A program made the position numbers and the translations under genes. This document shows positions 42,676-50,171 of a stretch of DNA of 64,000 nt, one piece after another; the first letter of the stretch is position 1; the number at the start of each line of letters is the position of its first letter. The notes under the pieces are model-generated. The model made no database searches, was not told the DNA's origin, and worked only from the letters and a program-made list of their open reading frames with translations. The DNA is from Cyanobacteria bacterium UBA2855. Its GTDB lineage: Bacteria > Cyanobacteriota > Vampirovibrionia > Gastranaerophilales > Gastranaerophilaceae. Location: contig DEFJ01000029.1 in NCBI GenBank assembly GCA_002350725.1, positions 1 through 64,000 on the forward strand, written 5' to 3'.

Positions 42676-44007
42676 TTATAAAGTTTGTGTGTGGTGAATT
42701 AATTTACGTATATCTTTATTCCAGCATCCGTACCAGTTTGAGAGTATCTCGTCTGCCGGACATTTGTTATTCATAGTGTAAGATTTTATGTAATCCAAAT
42801 ATTTTGCATCTTCTAAGTTATCTTTTTTTAGATACTTTTCTGAAATTTTTATAATTTCTTTGGCATAATCTTTAACGAAGTGGTTTTTAAATTTTGCATC
42901 AAGTGCCAGTCGCGGAATGGAATATCGAAGGTCACTGAATTCATTAATGTCTGTTTTTCCTATTAAATCCTCTATTTCCTCAATAGCACTCTTATTGTAT
43001 AAAATTCCTTTATAGAGTGCCAATAATGCGTATTGCAAATTTTTCCCGCAGCAATCGTGGTTTCTGATTTCGATAAAGTTTCTTAATCTGACTTCCGGAA
43101 AACATAAGTTTGCTTGTAGTAAATAATCGTCTATTTCTGCATTGTTGTGTGAATAGCCGCCAAGCATAAATTCTTTAAAATTGATTGCGCCGTTAATATT
43201 AATTGGATTGTTTTCCCTATTTATAAATAACATAGGTGCTTCCATTGTGTAATTAATATAATCATCAAAATTATAATCGCTTTCAAAATTATACGCAAAG
43301 CCGCAACGTTCGTTATCGGTATTAAGCCAACTAAGTGCTCTAAAAGATTTATAACCTGTGTCTACTCCCCCTCGAATTGGAGAATTCGCAAACATCGCAG
43401 TTACAAAAGGGGTCAGTATATTTGCAATTCTAAATTTTTTAATGGCATCTTCTTCATCTTTAAAATCAAAAGTGCATTGCAGTCCTGCGGTTTCTCTCAT
43501 CATTACGTCAGAGAGTATTCCCCATAAATATTTTGCCATTATATGATATCTTTTTTTGGGTATCAATTTTATATTTTGATACGTGGAAACAGGAGTTACT
43601 CCGTAATTCAAAAGTTTTATTCCTAAAGTATCCAATATAGGTATAATCTGAGAATCCAATTCTTGAACTTTTTGTTCTATATCAGAAATTTTTCTTTGCG
43701 GTTCAAGGCTGAACTCGATTTGACAGCCCGGTTCAAGCGTAATCGTGTCGTGAAATTGTTTTAACCCGATAATTTCTGAATTGTCTGTTATGTAATCCCA
43801 ATTTTCTTGTTTAGCAAATTCTCTTAGAAAATTACAAATGCCGTTCGGAGAATAATAATCGGCGGCTTGTCCGCAGTCAGACCACACCGGAACCCTTTCG
43901 TATTCAAGTCCTATTTTGAAATCTTTTTCTTCTTTATATCCTGACTCATATATATTTTTTATTTGACTGTATGTAAGACTTTTTTCTTCAGTAACCGTAA
44001 TATTCAC
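42676..44007 (-). CDS. Glutamate-cysteine ligase (GCS2 family)
   Basis: The 443-residue protein belongs to the plant/proteobacterial GCS2-type ligases that join glutamate and cysteine, the first step of glutathione synthesis. Family segments include GLEYERVPV (about 33), TLEPGCQIEFSLEPQR (about 91), MMRETAGLQCTFDF (about 170) and EVRLRNFIEIRNHD (about 310). The GTG start at 44007 follows GGAGG by 6 nt. No glutathione synthetase is near, so the product may be used as gamma-glutamylcysteine or completed elsewhere. Confidence 0.85.
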   Translation of the reverse strand: MNITVTEEKSLTYSQIKNIYESGYKEEKDFKIGLEYERVPVWSDCGQAADYYSPNGICNFLREFAKQENWDYITDNSEIIGLKQFHDTITLEPGCQIEFSLEPQRKISDIEQKVQELDSQIIPILDTLGIKLLNYGVTPVSTYQNIKLIPKKRYHIMAKYLWGILSDVMMRETAGLQCTFDFKDEEDAIKKFRIANILTPFVTAMFANSPIRGGVDTGYKSFRALSWLNTDNERCGFAYNFESDYNFDDYINYTMEAPMLFINRENNPININGAINFKEFMLGGYSHNNAEIDDYLLQANLCFPEVRLRNFIEIRNHDCCGKNLQYALLALYKGILYNKSAIEEIEDLIGKTDINEFSDLRYSIPRLALDAKFKNHFVKDYAKEIIKISEKYLKKDNLEDAKYLDYIKSYTMNNKCPADEILSNWYGCWNKDIRKLIHHTQTL

Positions 44008-44080
44008 GTTTGCCTCCGTGTTTGTATTATAACACTAAACAAAATAACAAAAAACATTTATTTTATCATTTGCCTGCTTG

Positions 44081-44089
44081 TGGTAAAAT
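44081..44089 (+). promoter_or_regulatory. Extended -10 element of the ksgA-ispE operon
   Basis: TGG-TAAAAT ends 10 nt before the ATG at 44100. The transcript would have a leader of only about 4 nt and has no ribosome binding site. Confidence 0.5.
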
Positions 44090-44099
44090 TATATTCAAG

Positions 44100-44936
44100 A
44101 TGAATTACTTCGACAGAGCAAGATATTTTAAAACAAAAAAACGTTTGGGACAGAACTTTCTAATAAATGGGGAAGTTATTCAGAATATTTTGGAATATTC
44201 TGATATTCAACCGGAGGATACTGTTATTGAAATCGGTCCCGGGGTTGGCTTTGTGACTGAACAGCTTGTAAAAAGAGCAAAAAAAGTTATTGCAATTGAA
44301 CTTGATGAAGAAGCTGTTAAGGAGTTGGAAAAACTCCAAGCGCCTAATCTTACAATAATTCATAAGGATATTTTAAAAACGGATTTATCAGAATTGTCAG
44401 ATGAAAAAGTTAAAATAGTCGCGAATATTCCGTATTATATTACAAGTCCGATTCTTGCGCATTTGTTAGGCGAAATTGATGATTTAAACAATAAGAACAG
44501 AAATTCTGTTTCGGAAATTCTTCTTATGGTGCAGGAGGAAGTTGCAAGGAGAATGGTCGCAACGGAAAATTCTCCGTCAAAGCAGTATGGGTTACTGACT
44601 ATTTTGTCTCAATTTTGGGCTGATGTTGAAATAAAAGAGTTTGTCGGAAGACGGTCTTTTTATCCTGCGCCAAAAGTTAATTCAGCGCTTGTATACTTAA
44701 AAGTGAGAGAAAATCCCCTTTTAGAATTGAGTGATTACTCGCATTTTAGAAAAACCGTAAAAGCAGCATTCGTTCAGAGAAGAAAAAACTTGAAAAACTG
44801 TTTGCTAAGCGGCGGTTTTTCAAAGGAGTCAATTCAAAATGCGATAAAAGAGCTTAATTTGGATGAAAATATCAGAGGTGAAAAACTTTCCATTGAAACA
44901 TTCGGTAAATTGTCGGAGATATTGAAAAATGCCTAA
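44100..44936 (+). CDS. rsmA: 16S rRNA dimethyladenosine transferase
   Basis: The 278-residue RsmA/KsgA methylates two adjacent adenosines near the 3' end of 16S rRNA. The start KKRLGQNFL, the SAM motif VIEIGPGVGFVTEQL (about 42) and NIPYYITSPI (catalytic NxPY, about 105) are intact. The frame is open further upstream, but the family N-terminus (MNYFDRARYFKTKKRLGQNF) begins at the ATG 44100. It overlaps ispE by 8 nt; this pairing is common in bacteria. Confidence 0.94.
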   Translation: MNYFDRARYFKTKKRLGQNFLINGEVIQNILEYSDIQPEDTVIEIGPGVGFVTEQLVKRAKKVIAIELDEEAVKELEKLQAPNLTIIHKDILKTDLSELSDEKVKIVANIPYYITSPILAHLLGEIDDLNNKNRNSVSEILLMVQEEVARRMVATENSPSKQYGLLTILSQFWADVEIKEFVGRRSFYPAPKVNSALVYLKVRENPLLELSDYSHFRKTVKAAFVQRRKNLKNCLLSGGFSKESIQNAIKELNLDENIRGEKLSIETFGKLSEILKNA

Positions 44937-45726
44937 AATAAAAGTTCAGTGTCCCGCAAAAATAAATCAAACCTTAAAAATAACTGGTAAACGCTCTGAC
45001 GGATTTCATAATATTGAGAGTATTATGCAGACAATTAGTCTTTATGATTATCTTACAATTGAAATATCAAGGTCAGGAAGTTTAGATATATCATTGAGCG
45101 GAACAAGTGACGAAATCCCATATAACGAAAAAAATTTGGTTTATAAAGCTGCAAAACTGTTTTTTGATGAAATAGGTGATAACAGATATAAAGTGAATGT
45201 TTTTATTGAAAAAAATATTCCTGTTGCGGCAGGGCTTGCCGGCGGCAGTACAAATGCTGCGGGAACTCTGTTCGGCTTAAATAAATTATTAAATTCTCCG
45301 CTAAATAAAGAGGCTTTACACGAGTTATGTTCAAAATTAGGTTCAGATCTTAATTTTTGTCTTGAAGGCGGACGGCAATTGACGACAGGTCGTGGCGAAA
45401 TCCTTACCCCGCAAGAGTTTGAAAAAAGCGTAATCTCTCTTATAAAACCTCTTAATCTCGGTATAAGTGCAAAAGAGGCATATACAAAGTTTTCCGAGAA
45501 AATTGCGAATAATCATTCAGGGCGGGAGAATTATATAAATGATTTGGAATGGGCTGTAATTGATGATTATGAGCAATTGCAAGCAATAAAATTAAAATAC
45601 CCCGATTCTGTAATGTCAGGTTCTGGTTCAACCTACTATATAAAGGATGCCGCCTTTGAAAATCAAGAAGGCTATTGGGTAAAAAATAATTTGCAAACGG
45701 TGCCGGAGGGAGTTTCAGAAGTATAA
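44929..45726 (+). CDS. ispE: 4-diphosphocytidyl-2-C-methyl-D-erythritol kinase
   Basis: The 265-residue GHMP kinase phosphorylates CDP-ME in the DOXP pathway to isoprenoids. The N-terminal substrate motif CPAKINQTLKITGKRSDGFH (about 4-23) and the ATP loop PVAAGLAGGSTNAAGTL (about 93) are clear. It is slightly shorter than the usual 280-300 residues because the C-terminal domain is trimmed. It indicates DOXP rather than mevalonate isoprenoid synthesis, consistent with the MenA-like prenyltransferase nearby. Confidence 0.93.
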   Translation: MPKIKVQCPAKINQTLKITGKRSDGFHNIESIMQTISLYDYLTIEISRSGSLDISLSGTSDEIPYNEKNLVYKAAKLFFDEIGDNRYKVNVFIEKNIPVAAGLAGGSTNAAGTLFGLNKLLNSPLNKEALHELCSKLGSDLNFCLEGGRQLTTGRGEILTPQEFEKSVISLIKPLNLGISAKEAYTKFSEKIANNHSGRENYINDLEWAVIDDYEQLQAIKLKYPDSVMSGSGSTYYIKDAAFENQEGYWVKNNLQTVPEGVSEV

Positions 45727-45741
45727 GAACTCTTTTGGCTC

Positions 45742-45769
45742 TTGATTTTTGTAAGTTTTGTTCTATAAT
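45742..45769 (+). promoter_or_regulatory. Promoter of tRNA-Gln
   Basis: TTGATT (45742-45747), 16-nt spacer, TATAAT (45764-45769). The start near 45776 is 8 nt before the mature tRNA 5' end. Confidence 0.85.
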
Positions 45770-45783
45770 TGTAATGTCATTAA

Positions 45784-45854
45784 TCCCGGATCGTCTAGCG
45801 GCAGGACTGATGACTCTGGATCATCCAACAGTGGTTCGAATCCATTTCCGGGAA
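45784..45854 (+). tRNA. tRNA-Gln, anticodon CTG
   Basis: A complete cloverleaf can be drawn. The acceptor stem TCCCGGA (45784-45790) pairs with TCCGGGA (45847-45853), with discriminator A at 45854. The D stem is GTCT/GGAC with an AGCGGCA loop. The anticodon stem GATGA/TCATC encloses CTCTGGA, giving anticodon CTG (45816-45818) for the Gln codon CAG. The T arm AGTGG-TTCGAAT-CCATT contains one G-T pair. CCA is not encoded. The gene has its own promoter and terminator. Confidence 0.95.
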
Positions 45855-45857
45855 AAT

Positions 45858-45899
45858 AAAACAGGCAACGCTTATTGTGAGTTGCCTGTTTTATTTTGC
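45858..45899 (+). terminator. Intrinsic terminator of tRNA-Gln
   Basis: A 12-bp stem (AAAACAGGCAAC with GTTGCCTGTTTT) and an 11-nt loop are followed by a T-rich tract. Confidence 0.9.
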
Positions 45900-46087
45900 A
45901 TATTTTTTTATTCAAGGCTGTATCCATCCGGCAATTTTAATGCTTGTCGTCTTTGTTTGAAACCTTATCAATACCCATAGATTTTTCCTCACATAAAACC
46001 TTTACTATGTAAATTACGGATTTTTGTGTAAAAACTTTAATGATTTTTATATATCTGTTACATTGAAAAATTTTTATCGGCTTTGGG

Positions 46088-46113
46088 CAAAATAAAAGGC
46101 TCCTGACGGAGCC
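46088..46113 (-). terminator. Intrinsic terminator of the candidate small RNA
   Basis: On the minus strand GGCTCC-GTCA-GGAGCC is followed by TTTTATTTT. No protein gene lies upstream of it on that strand for more than 1.5 kb, so it must end a non-coding transcript or be fortuitous. Confidence 0.75.
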
Positions 46114-46211
46114 GATGGATGGTTTAAATTCTAAAACATTTAGGAGTTTTTTGTTCAAACCTTACGGTCTGAAAAGTATAAGTATTTGTATGCGTAATAA
46201 ATTTAACTTAT
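46089..46211 (-). ncRNA. Candidate small non-coding RNA
   Basis: A minus-strand promoter (TTGTCA-17-TACAAT, 46218-46246) and a terminator (46088-46113) bracket about 123 nt with no usable reading frame: the only ATG is followed after one codon by TAG. The RNA would contain a hairpin TTCAGACC-GTAA-GGTTTGAA (46154-46173), then an unpaired ACTCCTAAATG (46137-46147), then the terminator hairpin. CTCCT can pair with Shine-Dalgarno sequences, as expected of a trans-acting riboregulator. The hairpin, CU-rich single strand and terminator layout recalls cyanobacterial Yfr1, but homology is not shown. Confidence 0.55.
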
Positions 46212-46217
46212 GCTACA

Positions 46218-46246
46218 ATTGTAGTATATTTTTTCTGCGTTGACAA
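46218..46246 (-). promoter_or_regulatory. Promoter of the candidate small RNA
   Basis: On the minus strand TTGTCA (46241-46246) and TACAAT (46218-46223) are separated by 17 nt, giving a start near 46211. Confidence 0.65.
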
Positions 46247-46414
46247 GTTTTTTATCAAAATTTATGTTATAATGTTTATGTAATTAACCGAAAACATTTT
46301 GATAGTGTGCATTTTACACTATTGAATAATGTTAATATTTCTTAATATAAGCAAAGAGTTTGAACTTAATTATTTACTACGTCGTTAGTAATACAACGGA
46401 AAGATTGTGAGAAA
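46247..46414. promoter_or_regulatory. Regulatory region with TAGTGT-N7-ACACTA operator
   Basis: This 168-nt stretch upstream of the Tyr-rich exported protein holds the inverted repeat ATAGTGT-N7-ACACTAT (46302-46322), the same core as at pckA. A possible promoter, TTGAAT-18-TATAAG, begins at the right edge of the repeat, so a bound regulator would interfere with it. An additional TATAAT near 46268 has no properly spaced -35. The long leader has no further hairpin that I can see. Confidence 0.5.
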
Positions 46415-46972
46415 ATGAAACATTTAAAAATTTTTATAATTGTCATGACTTTATTCGTGTTTAGCGATAATGTTTTTGCGCTTAATATAAGTACGCCAAT
46501 TACAAACAGTAACGGTATGTATGGCAGAAATTCGTATACGCAGATGCCAAGGACAAATGCTTCGACCGTAAATAATATGCGTCGTTATAATTCTTTGTCA
46601 AATAGAAATAGCTTGAATAGAATAAATTCTATATCTCAAAATGCTCATAATATGATTCCATCAACTCACCCAATGCCGGTTGCACCATATAATATTTATT
46701 ATCCCCCTGTTCAGCGCAGGACAAATGTTGTGTATAAAAATAATCCTGCAAGAAATACCTCTATGACATATTATTATGGTAACGGGTATTATCCAAGCGG
46801 CGGGTATTATTATTACACAACGCCCCCGATAACTACCCAAACAACTACGATTAATACAGGTAACGGCAGTCATACTTATACTGAACAATATTTTGGAAAT
46901 TACGTGCGTAACGGTATAAATACAGTTCGTTCTGGTAATACAACTTCTATGTCCAGATTTTTGTCTTGGTAG
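46415..46972 (+). CDS. Exported Tyr/Asn/Ser-rich protein
   Basis: The 185-residue protein has a signal peptide (about 1-22, ending VFA). The mature part is low in charge and rich in Asn, Ser, Tyr, Thr and Pro (NRNSLNRINSISQNAHN; YYGNGYYPSGGYYYYTT), lacking recognised domains. Such composition is typical of extracellular or outer-surface structural proteins. A long upstream region with an operator-like repeat suggests regulated expression. The next gene begins 21 nt later but has its own promoter overlapping this gene's end. Confidence 0.7.
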   Translation: MKHLKIFIIVMTLFVFSDNVFALNISTPITNSNGMYGRNSYTQMPRTNASTVNNMRRYNSLSNRNSLNRINSISQNAHNMIPSTHPMPVAPYNIYYPPVQRRTNVVYKNNPARNTSMTYYYGNGYYPSGGYYYYTTPPITTQTTTINTGNGSHTYTEQYFGNYVRNGINTVRSGNTTSMSRFLSW

Positions 46973-46976
46973 TTTT

Positions 46977-46987
46977 TATAATATAAT
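46977..46987 (+). promoter_or_regulatory. -10 boxes of the prenyltransferase gene, leaderless arrangement
   Basis: Two overlapping TATAAT hexamers (46977-46982 and 46982-46987) precede the ATG at 46994; the second is exactly 6 nt away. No ribosome binding site is visible. Confidence 0.55.
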
Positions 46988-46993
46988 ATTTAT

Positions 46994-47953
46994 ATGTTTA
47001 AAAGAATTTTATTTTGGTTAGGTAATTCAAGGTTGTTTTCTTTGCCAATGACGATTATGTCGTGGCTTGTCGTATTTGTTTATGCCCTAAAGTATGGCGG
47101 GAATATTTTAAATGGGTTTTTAGCTTTAATCGGTATTGCGTTTGCGCATTTAGCTACAAACTTGTTCGATGATTATGTTGATTATAAAGAACTTTCTTCC
47201 AATCAGGAATTTATGAATAACACATCAAAATCAAAATGTTCGTATTTGAAAAATGGGGAAGCTTCATTAAAAGAACTTTTGTTTGTTGTTTGTGTATACT
47301 GTTGTATCGCGTTTTTGATTGGGGTATTTTTGACTTTTAGAGTGGGTTTTGAAGTAGTAATATTAGCCATAACAGGCGGACTTATCACATTAACATATGC
47401 AAAATTATCCTCCAACGGTTTCAGTGAATTGGCTGTGGGTACGGCTTTTGGACCTTTGCTGTTTGAGGGTGTTTATTATGTTATGTGCGGTAAATTTTCT
47501 TTTACCGTACTTCTTTTGTCTATGGTAATAGTTTCTTTTACTGTTCTGCTTGTTTATCTAAATTCTTTACTGGATTATGATACGGATAAGGCTTCAGGTA
47601 AAAAATCTTTGTGTACCAAATTTAAGGATAAAAACACTGCTGCTTCAGGTATTTTATTGATAAGTGCTGTCGGATATCTTATGAGTATTCCGTTGGCTGT
47701 TTATACAAGAAATTTTTTGTTTTTAACTCCATTGATTACAATTCCGTTTCCGCTTGATATATTCAAACTCTTAATTTTGTATAATAGTGATAAATCAGTT
47801 GTCCAGACTGTAAAATGGTGGTATTATCCGCTTGATAATTGGGAAAATATAAAAAATACCACAACCGCAAATTTTTATTTAAGATTATATTTGACCAGAA
47901 ATTTGATGATGTGGGTTTCTGTTTTAGTAATTGCGGCGATATTGTTGCGTTAA
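46994..47953 (+). CDS. UbiA-family prenyltransferase, MenA-like
   Basis: The 319-residue membrane enzyme has about nine helices and both Asp-rich motifs of the UbiA superfamily: NLFDDYVDY (about 56-64) and LLDYDTDKASGK (about 192-203). The DDYVDY form fits MenA, which prenylates 1,4-dihydroxy-2-naphthoate for menaquinone, better than UbiA or heme O synthase. No other menaquinone gene lies in the window, so the substrate is tentative. The stop codon directly abuts that of the convergent gene. Confidence 0.82.
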   Translation: MFKRILFWLGNSRLFSLPMTIMSWLVVFVYALKYGGNILNGFLALIGIAFAHLATNLFDDYVDYKELSSNQEFMNNTSKSKCSYLKNGEASLKELLFVVCVYCCIAFLIGVFLTFRVGFEVVILAITGGLITLTYAKLSSNGFSELAVGTAFGPLLFEGVYYVMCGKFSFTVLLLSMVIVSFTVLLVYLNSLLDYDTDKASGKKSLCTKFKDKNTAASGILLISAVGYLMSIPLAVYTRNFLFLTPLITIPFPLDIFKLLILYNSDKSVVQTVKWWYYPLDNWENIKNTTTANFYLRLYLTRNLMMWVSVLVIAAILLR

Positions 47954-50056
47954 TTAGTCCGCAAAAACTTCAGGATGGTCTATTTTTTCCATTGCTTTCA
48001 TAATACCGATTTTACCTGATTTTTTTTGAATATCCGTAAGCCATGAATTGAATGCATATGGTATTCCGACTATAACTCCCATAATTGGTAAGGCTAAGGC
48101 AATTCCTGTTCCGATAATTGTTGTGTAATCTGAAGATTTCCCGAGTTCTTTGTTGCTTTTGCCTCTCAGGTAAATTTCTGAAGATTCCATTATGATATTT
48201 TTCGCCCATTTTGCGATTATGTTGTCTTTTATATGTGGATTAAGACTATCTTTGTATTGGGAAATATTAGTTTCATCCATACCTTTGAATACTGTTTTTA
48301 ACTCTCGTTTTAATACATTAAATGAGTGTAATAGCTCCCTGTTTGATGCTTGCTGCATAAAATCTCTTAATGTTCCGTCAAGCATAGATTTTTGAAATTC
48401 TTTTGTAAGTTTTTTATCTGATTTTATTTTTTCATAAAAATCATCCATGGCTTTTTTTAGTGTAGAATCATTTTTGAAGCTCCAATTCGAAATTTTATGT
48501 GCAAGTTTTGTAATTGGAATATTTCCTTTGATTAATGCGTAAGTAAATAACCCTAAAGAAATAGATGCCCCTACGGAAATTGTTTGTCCCATAATGTTTT
48601 TTGCTATTTCAGTTCCTGCTTCAACGTCTTCCGAGTATCTTTGTGACATTTCGTCTATTTCATCAAATGCAAGAAATACTTTTTTCTGTAAATTTTCAGC
48701 GTTCTTTTTTTGTTCCTCAGTTATATTAATTTGGCTATATGCTTTTTGTATGCGTTCTTGCTTAGAGTGAAGTGTTTTTCTGTATTCTTTGTATTCTTTG
48801 TTGTCTTTATAGAACTGAGTAAAGAATTTAAAGCTTTGCTGCAGTTTATCTTTTAGAGTTTTCTTTTGTGTTGTGGCCTTAATATTTGCGGCTTTTTTCA
48901 TATCATCATCTGTGTATGGCATTAGTCGTGCAGGATTTGAGGTCAGGTCTTTTCTGGCTTTGTATCTTCCTATTTTTGCAGCTTCTTTTTGCGCCATGGT
49001 ACCTGAAATTGATATCCCTAAACTTGTTAGAAGTGGGATACCGAATGATATCCCAGCTCTGGTTTTTCCTGACACTTTGAAAAGTTTTAACAGTGAATTT
49101 ATCCCAAAACCAAGAGGGGTTGCGATAATCCAAGATAGCATCCCTAATGTATCAAAAGCGTTTTCCATATTTTCAGAATAGTCTTCTGCCTGAATATTTA
49201 TTTCTTTTACTGCATCTACTATTAGTTCTCTATCCTCATTTGCTGCTGAAAGTTGTTCTTTAGTCAAATTTCTGCTTTTTAATTTCTCGATAGTGTTTGT
49301 ATCTCTTGAATCTCTCCATTTTTTATATGCGGATTTGTCTTTTTGTATTGCCTTAAGCTCTTTTATCATTTTGACAAATTTATTTTTTTCTTTTGCTTCC
49401 GGAATATTTTTAGCTTTTTCTTCGGCGGATTTCTCTTGTTCAGGAGTATATAGTACAAAGTTTTTTATGTCTTTTAAATCGTTTTGTCTTGCTTGATATC
49501 TGCCAATCCTTGAGGCTTCTTTTTGTTTTGAATTTCCCCATAAAATCATAGAGCTTGCTGTTCCAATAGCAATAAGTGCATTAAATATAAGTCCGTAATA
49601 AGGATATTTAGCTCTTACATTTTTAAGTTTCTTTTCCAAAAGGTTTAATTGTGCAGCTTTATCTACGTATTCTTGCCCCTTTTTATCTATCGGCGGAAGT
49701 AATTCTTCTTTAAGCTCAAATATTTTGTCGCTGAGTTCTCTGTCTTTTTTCTCTTGTATTACGTACGATATTCCCTGTCCTAAGGTTGCGGCTATGGTAA
49801 TAGGAATTACCGAAATTAATCCTGTGAGTTGCTCCATATCTTCGCAATTATCTTCGGAATATCTGTCAAGGATTTCGGTTGCACGAATTACTACGTTAGC
49901 TTTTTTTGATGAAAGTTCAACTTTATCTTTTGGTAGTGTCAGAGTTTTAGAAAGATATTCTTTTTTGGCACGCTCATCTGCTTGTGCTTGCTCCCAAGCA
50001 TCATATTTTGTGTAGTTTTTACCTACGGTTTTTATTGACTCTATAAATTGAGACAT
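47954..50056 (-). CDS. Large repeat-containing membrane protein, lineage-specific
   Basis: The 700-residue protein is unrecognised. It contains related modules of about 200 residues. Each begins with a Ser-Glu acidic helix (YSEDNCEDMEQ, YSENMENAFD, YSEDVEAGTE), continues with paired Gly-rich hydrophobic segments, and the first two end in KEASRIGRYQARQND / KEAAKIGRYKARKDL followed by a charged coiled coil. The C-terminus has a partial third unit (KSGKIGIMKAMEKI). About six to eight hydrophobic segments can be counted. There is no signal peptide. The charged, membrane-spanning layout resembles the proteins at 8.2-10.1 kb in style but no alignment is possible by eye. Confidence 0.7.
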   Translation of the reverse strand: MSQFIESIKTVGKNYTKYDAWEQAQADERAKKEYLSKTLTLPKDKVELSSKKANVVIRATEILDRYSEDNCEDMEQLTGLISVIPITIAATLGQGISYVIQEKKDRELSDKIFELKEELLPPIDKKGQEYVDKAAQLNLLEKKLKNVRAKYPYYGLIFNALIAIGTASSMILWGNSKQKEASRIGRYQARQNDLKDIKNFVLYTPEQEKSAEEKAKNIPEAKEKNKFVKMIKELKAIQKDKSAYKKWRDSRDTNTIEKLKSRNLTKEQLSAANEDRELIVDAVKEINIQAEDYSENMENAFDTLGMLSWIIATPLGFGINSLLKLFKVSGKTRAGISFGIPLLTSLGISISGTMAQKEAAKIGRYKARKDLTSNPARLMPYTDDDMKKAANIKATTQKKTLKDKLQQSFKFFTQFYKDNKEYKEYRKTLHSKQERIQKAYSQINITEEQKKNAENLQKKVFLAFDEIDEMSQRYSEDVEAGTEIAKNIMGQTISVGASISLGLFTYALIKGNIPITKLAHKISNWSFKNDSTLKKAMDDFYEKIKSDKKLTKEFQKSMLDGTLRDFMQQASNRELLHSFNVLKRELKTVFKGMDETNISQYKDSLNPHIKDNIIAKWAKNIIMESSEIYLRGKSNKELGKSSDYTTIIGTGIALALPIMGVIVGIPYAFNSWLTDIQKKSGKIGIMKAMEKIDHPEVFAD

Positions 50057-50156
50057 GCGCTAACCTTAAAACTTTGTACAGATATTTTAAGTCAGTAAAG
50101 AAAAATAATTGAGTATTTTTATTAAAAATGTTATCAAAGTTTACATTTGACTTTCG

Positions 50157-50165
50157 TGTTATTAT
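50157..50165 (+). promoter_or_regulatory. Extended -10 element, leaderless arrangement
   Basis: TGT-TATTAT ends 6 nt before the ATG at 50172 and there is no ribosome binding site. TTTACA-17-TATATT (50140-50168) is an alternative reading that puts the start within the first codon. Confidence 0.55.
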
Positions 50166-50171
50166 ATTTGT

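Noticed and set aside
45735..45980. 81-codon frame over the tRNA gene
   Set aside because: It overlaps tRNA-Gln and its terminator and has no ribosome binding site.
45937..46158. 73-codon minus-strand frame in the region after tRNA-Gln
   Set aside because: It crosses the terminator hairpin of the candidate small RNA and lacks a ribosome binding site; its sequence is not protein-like.
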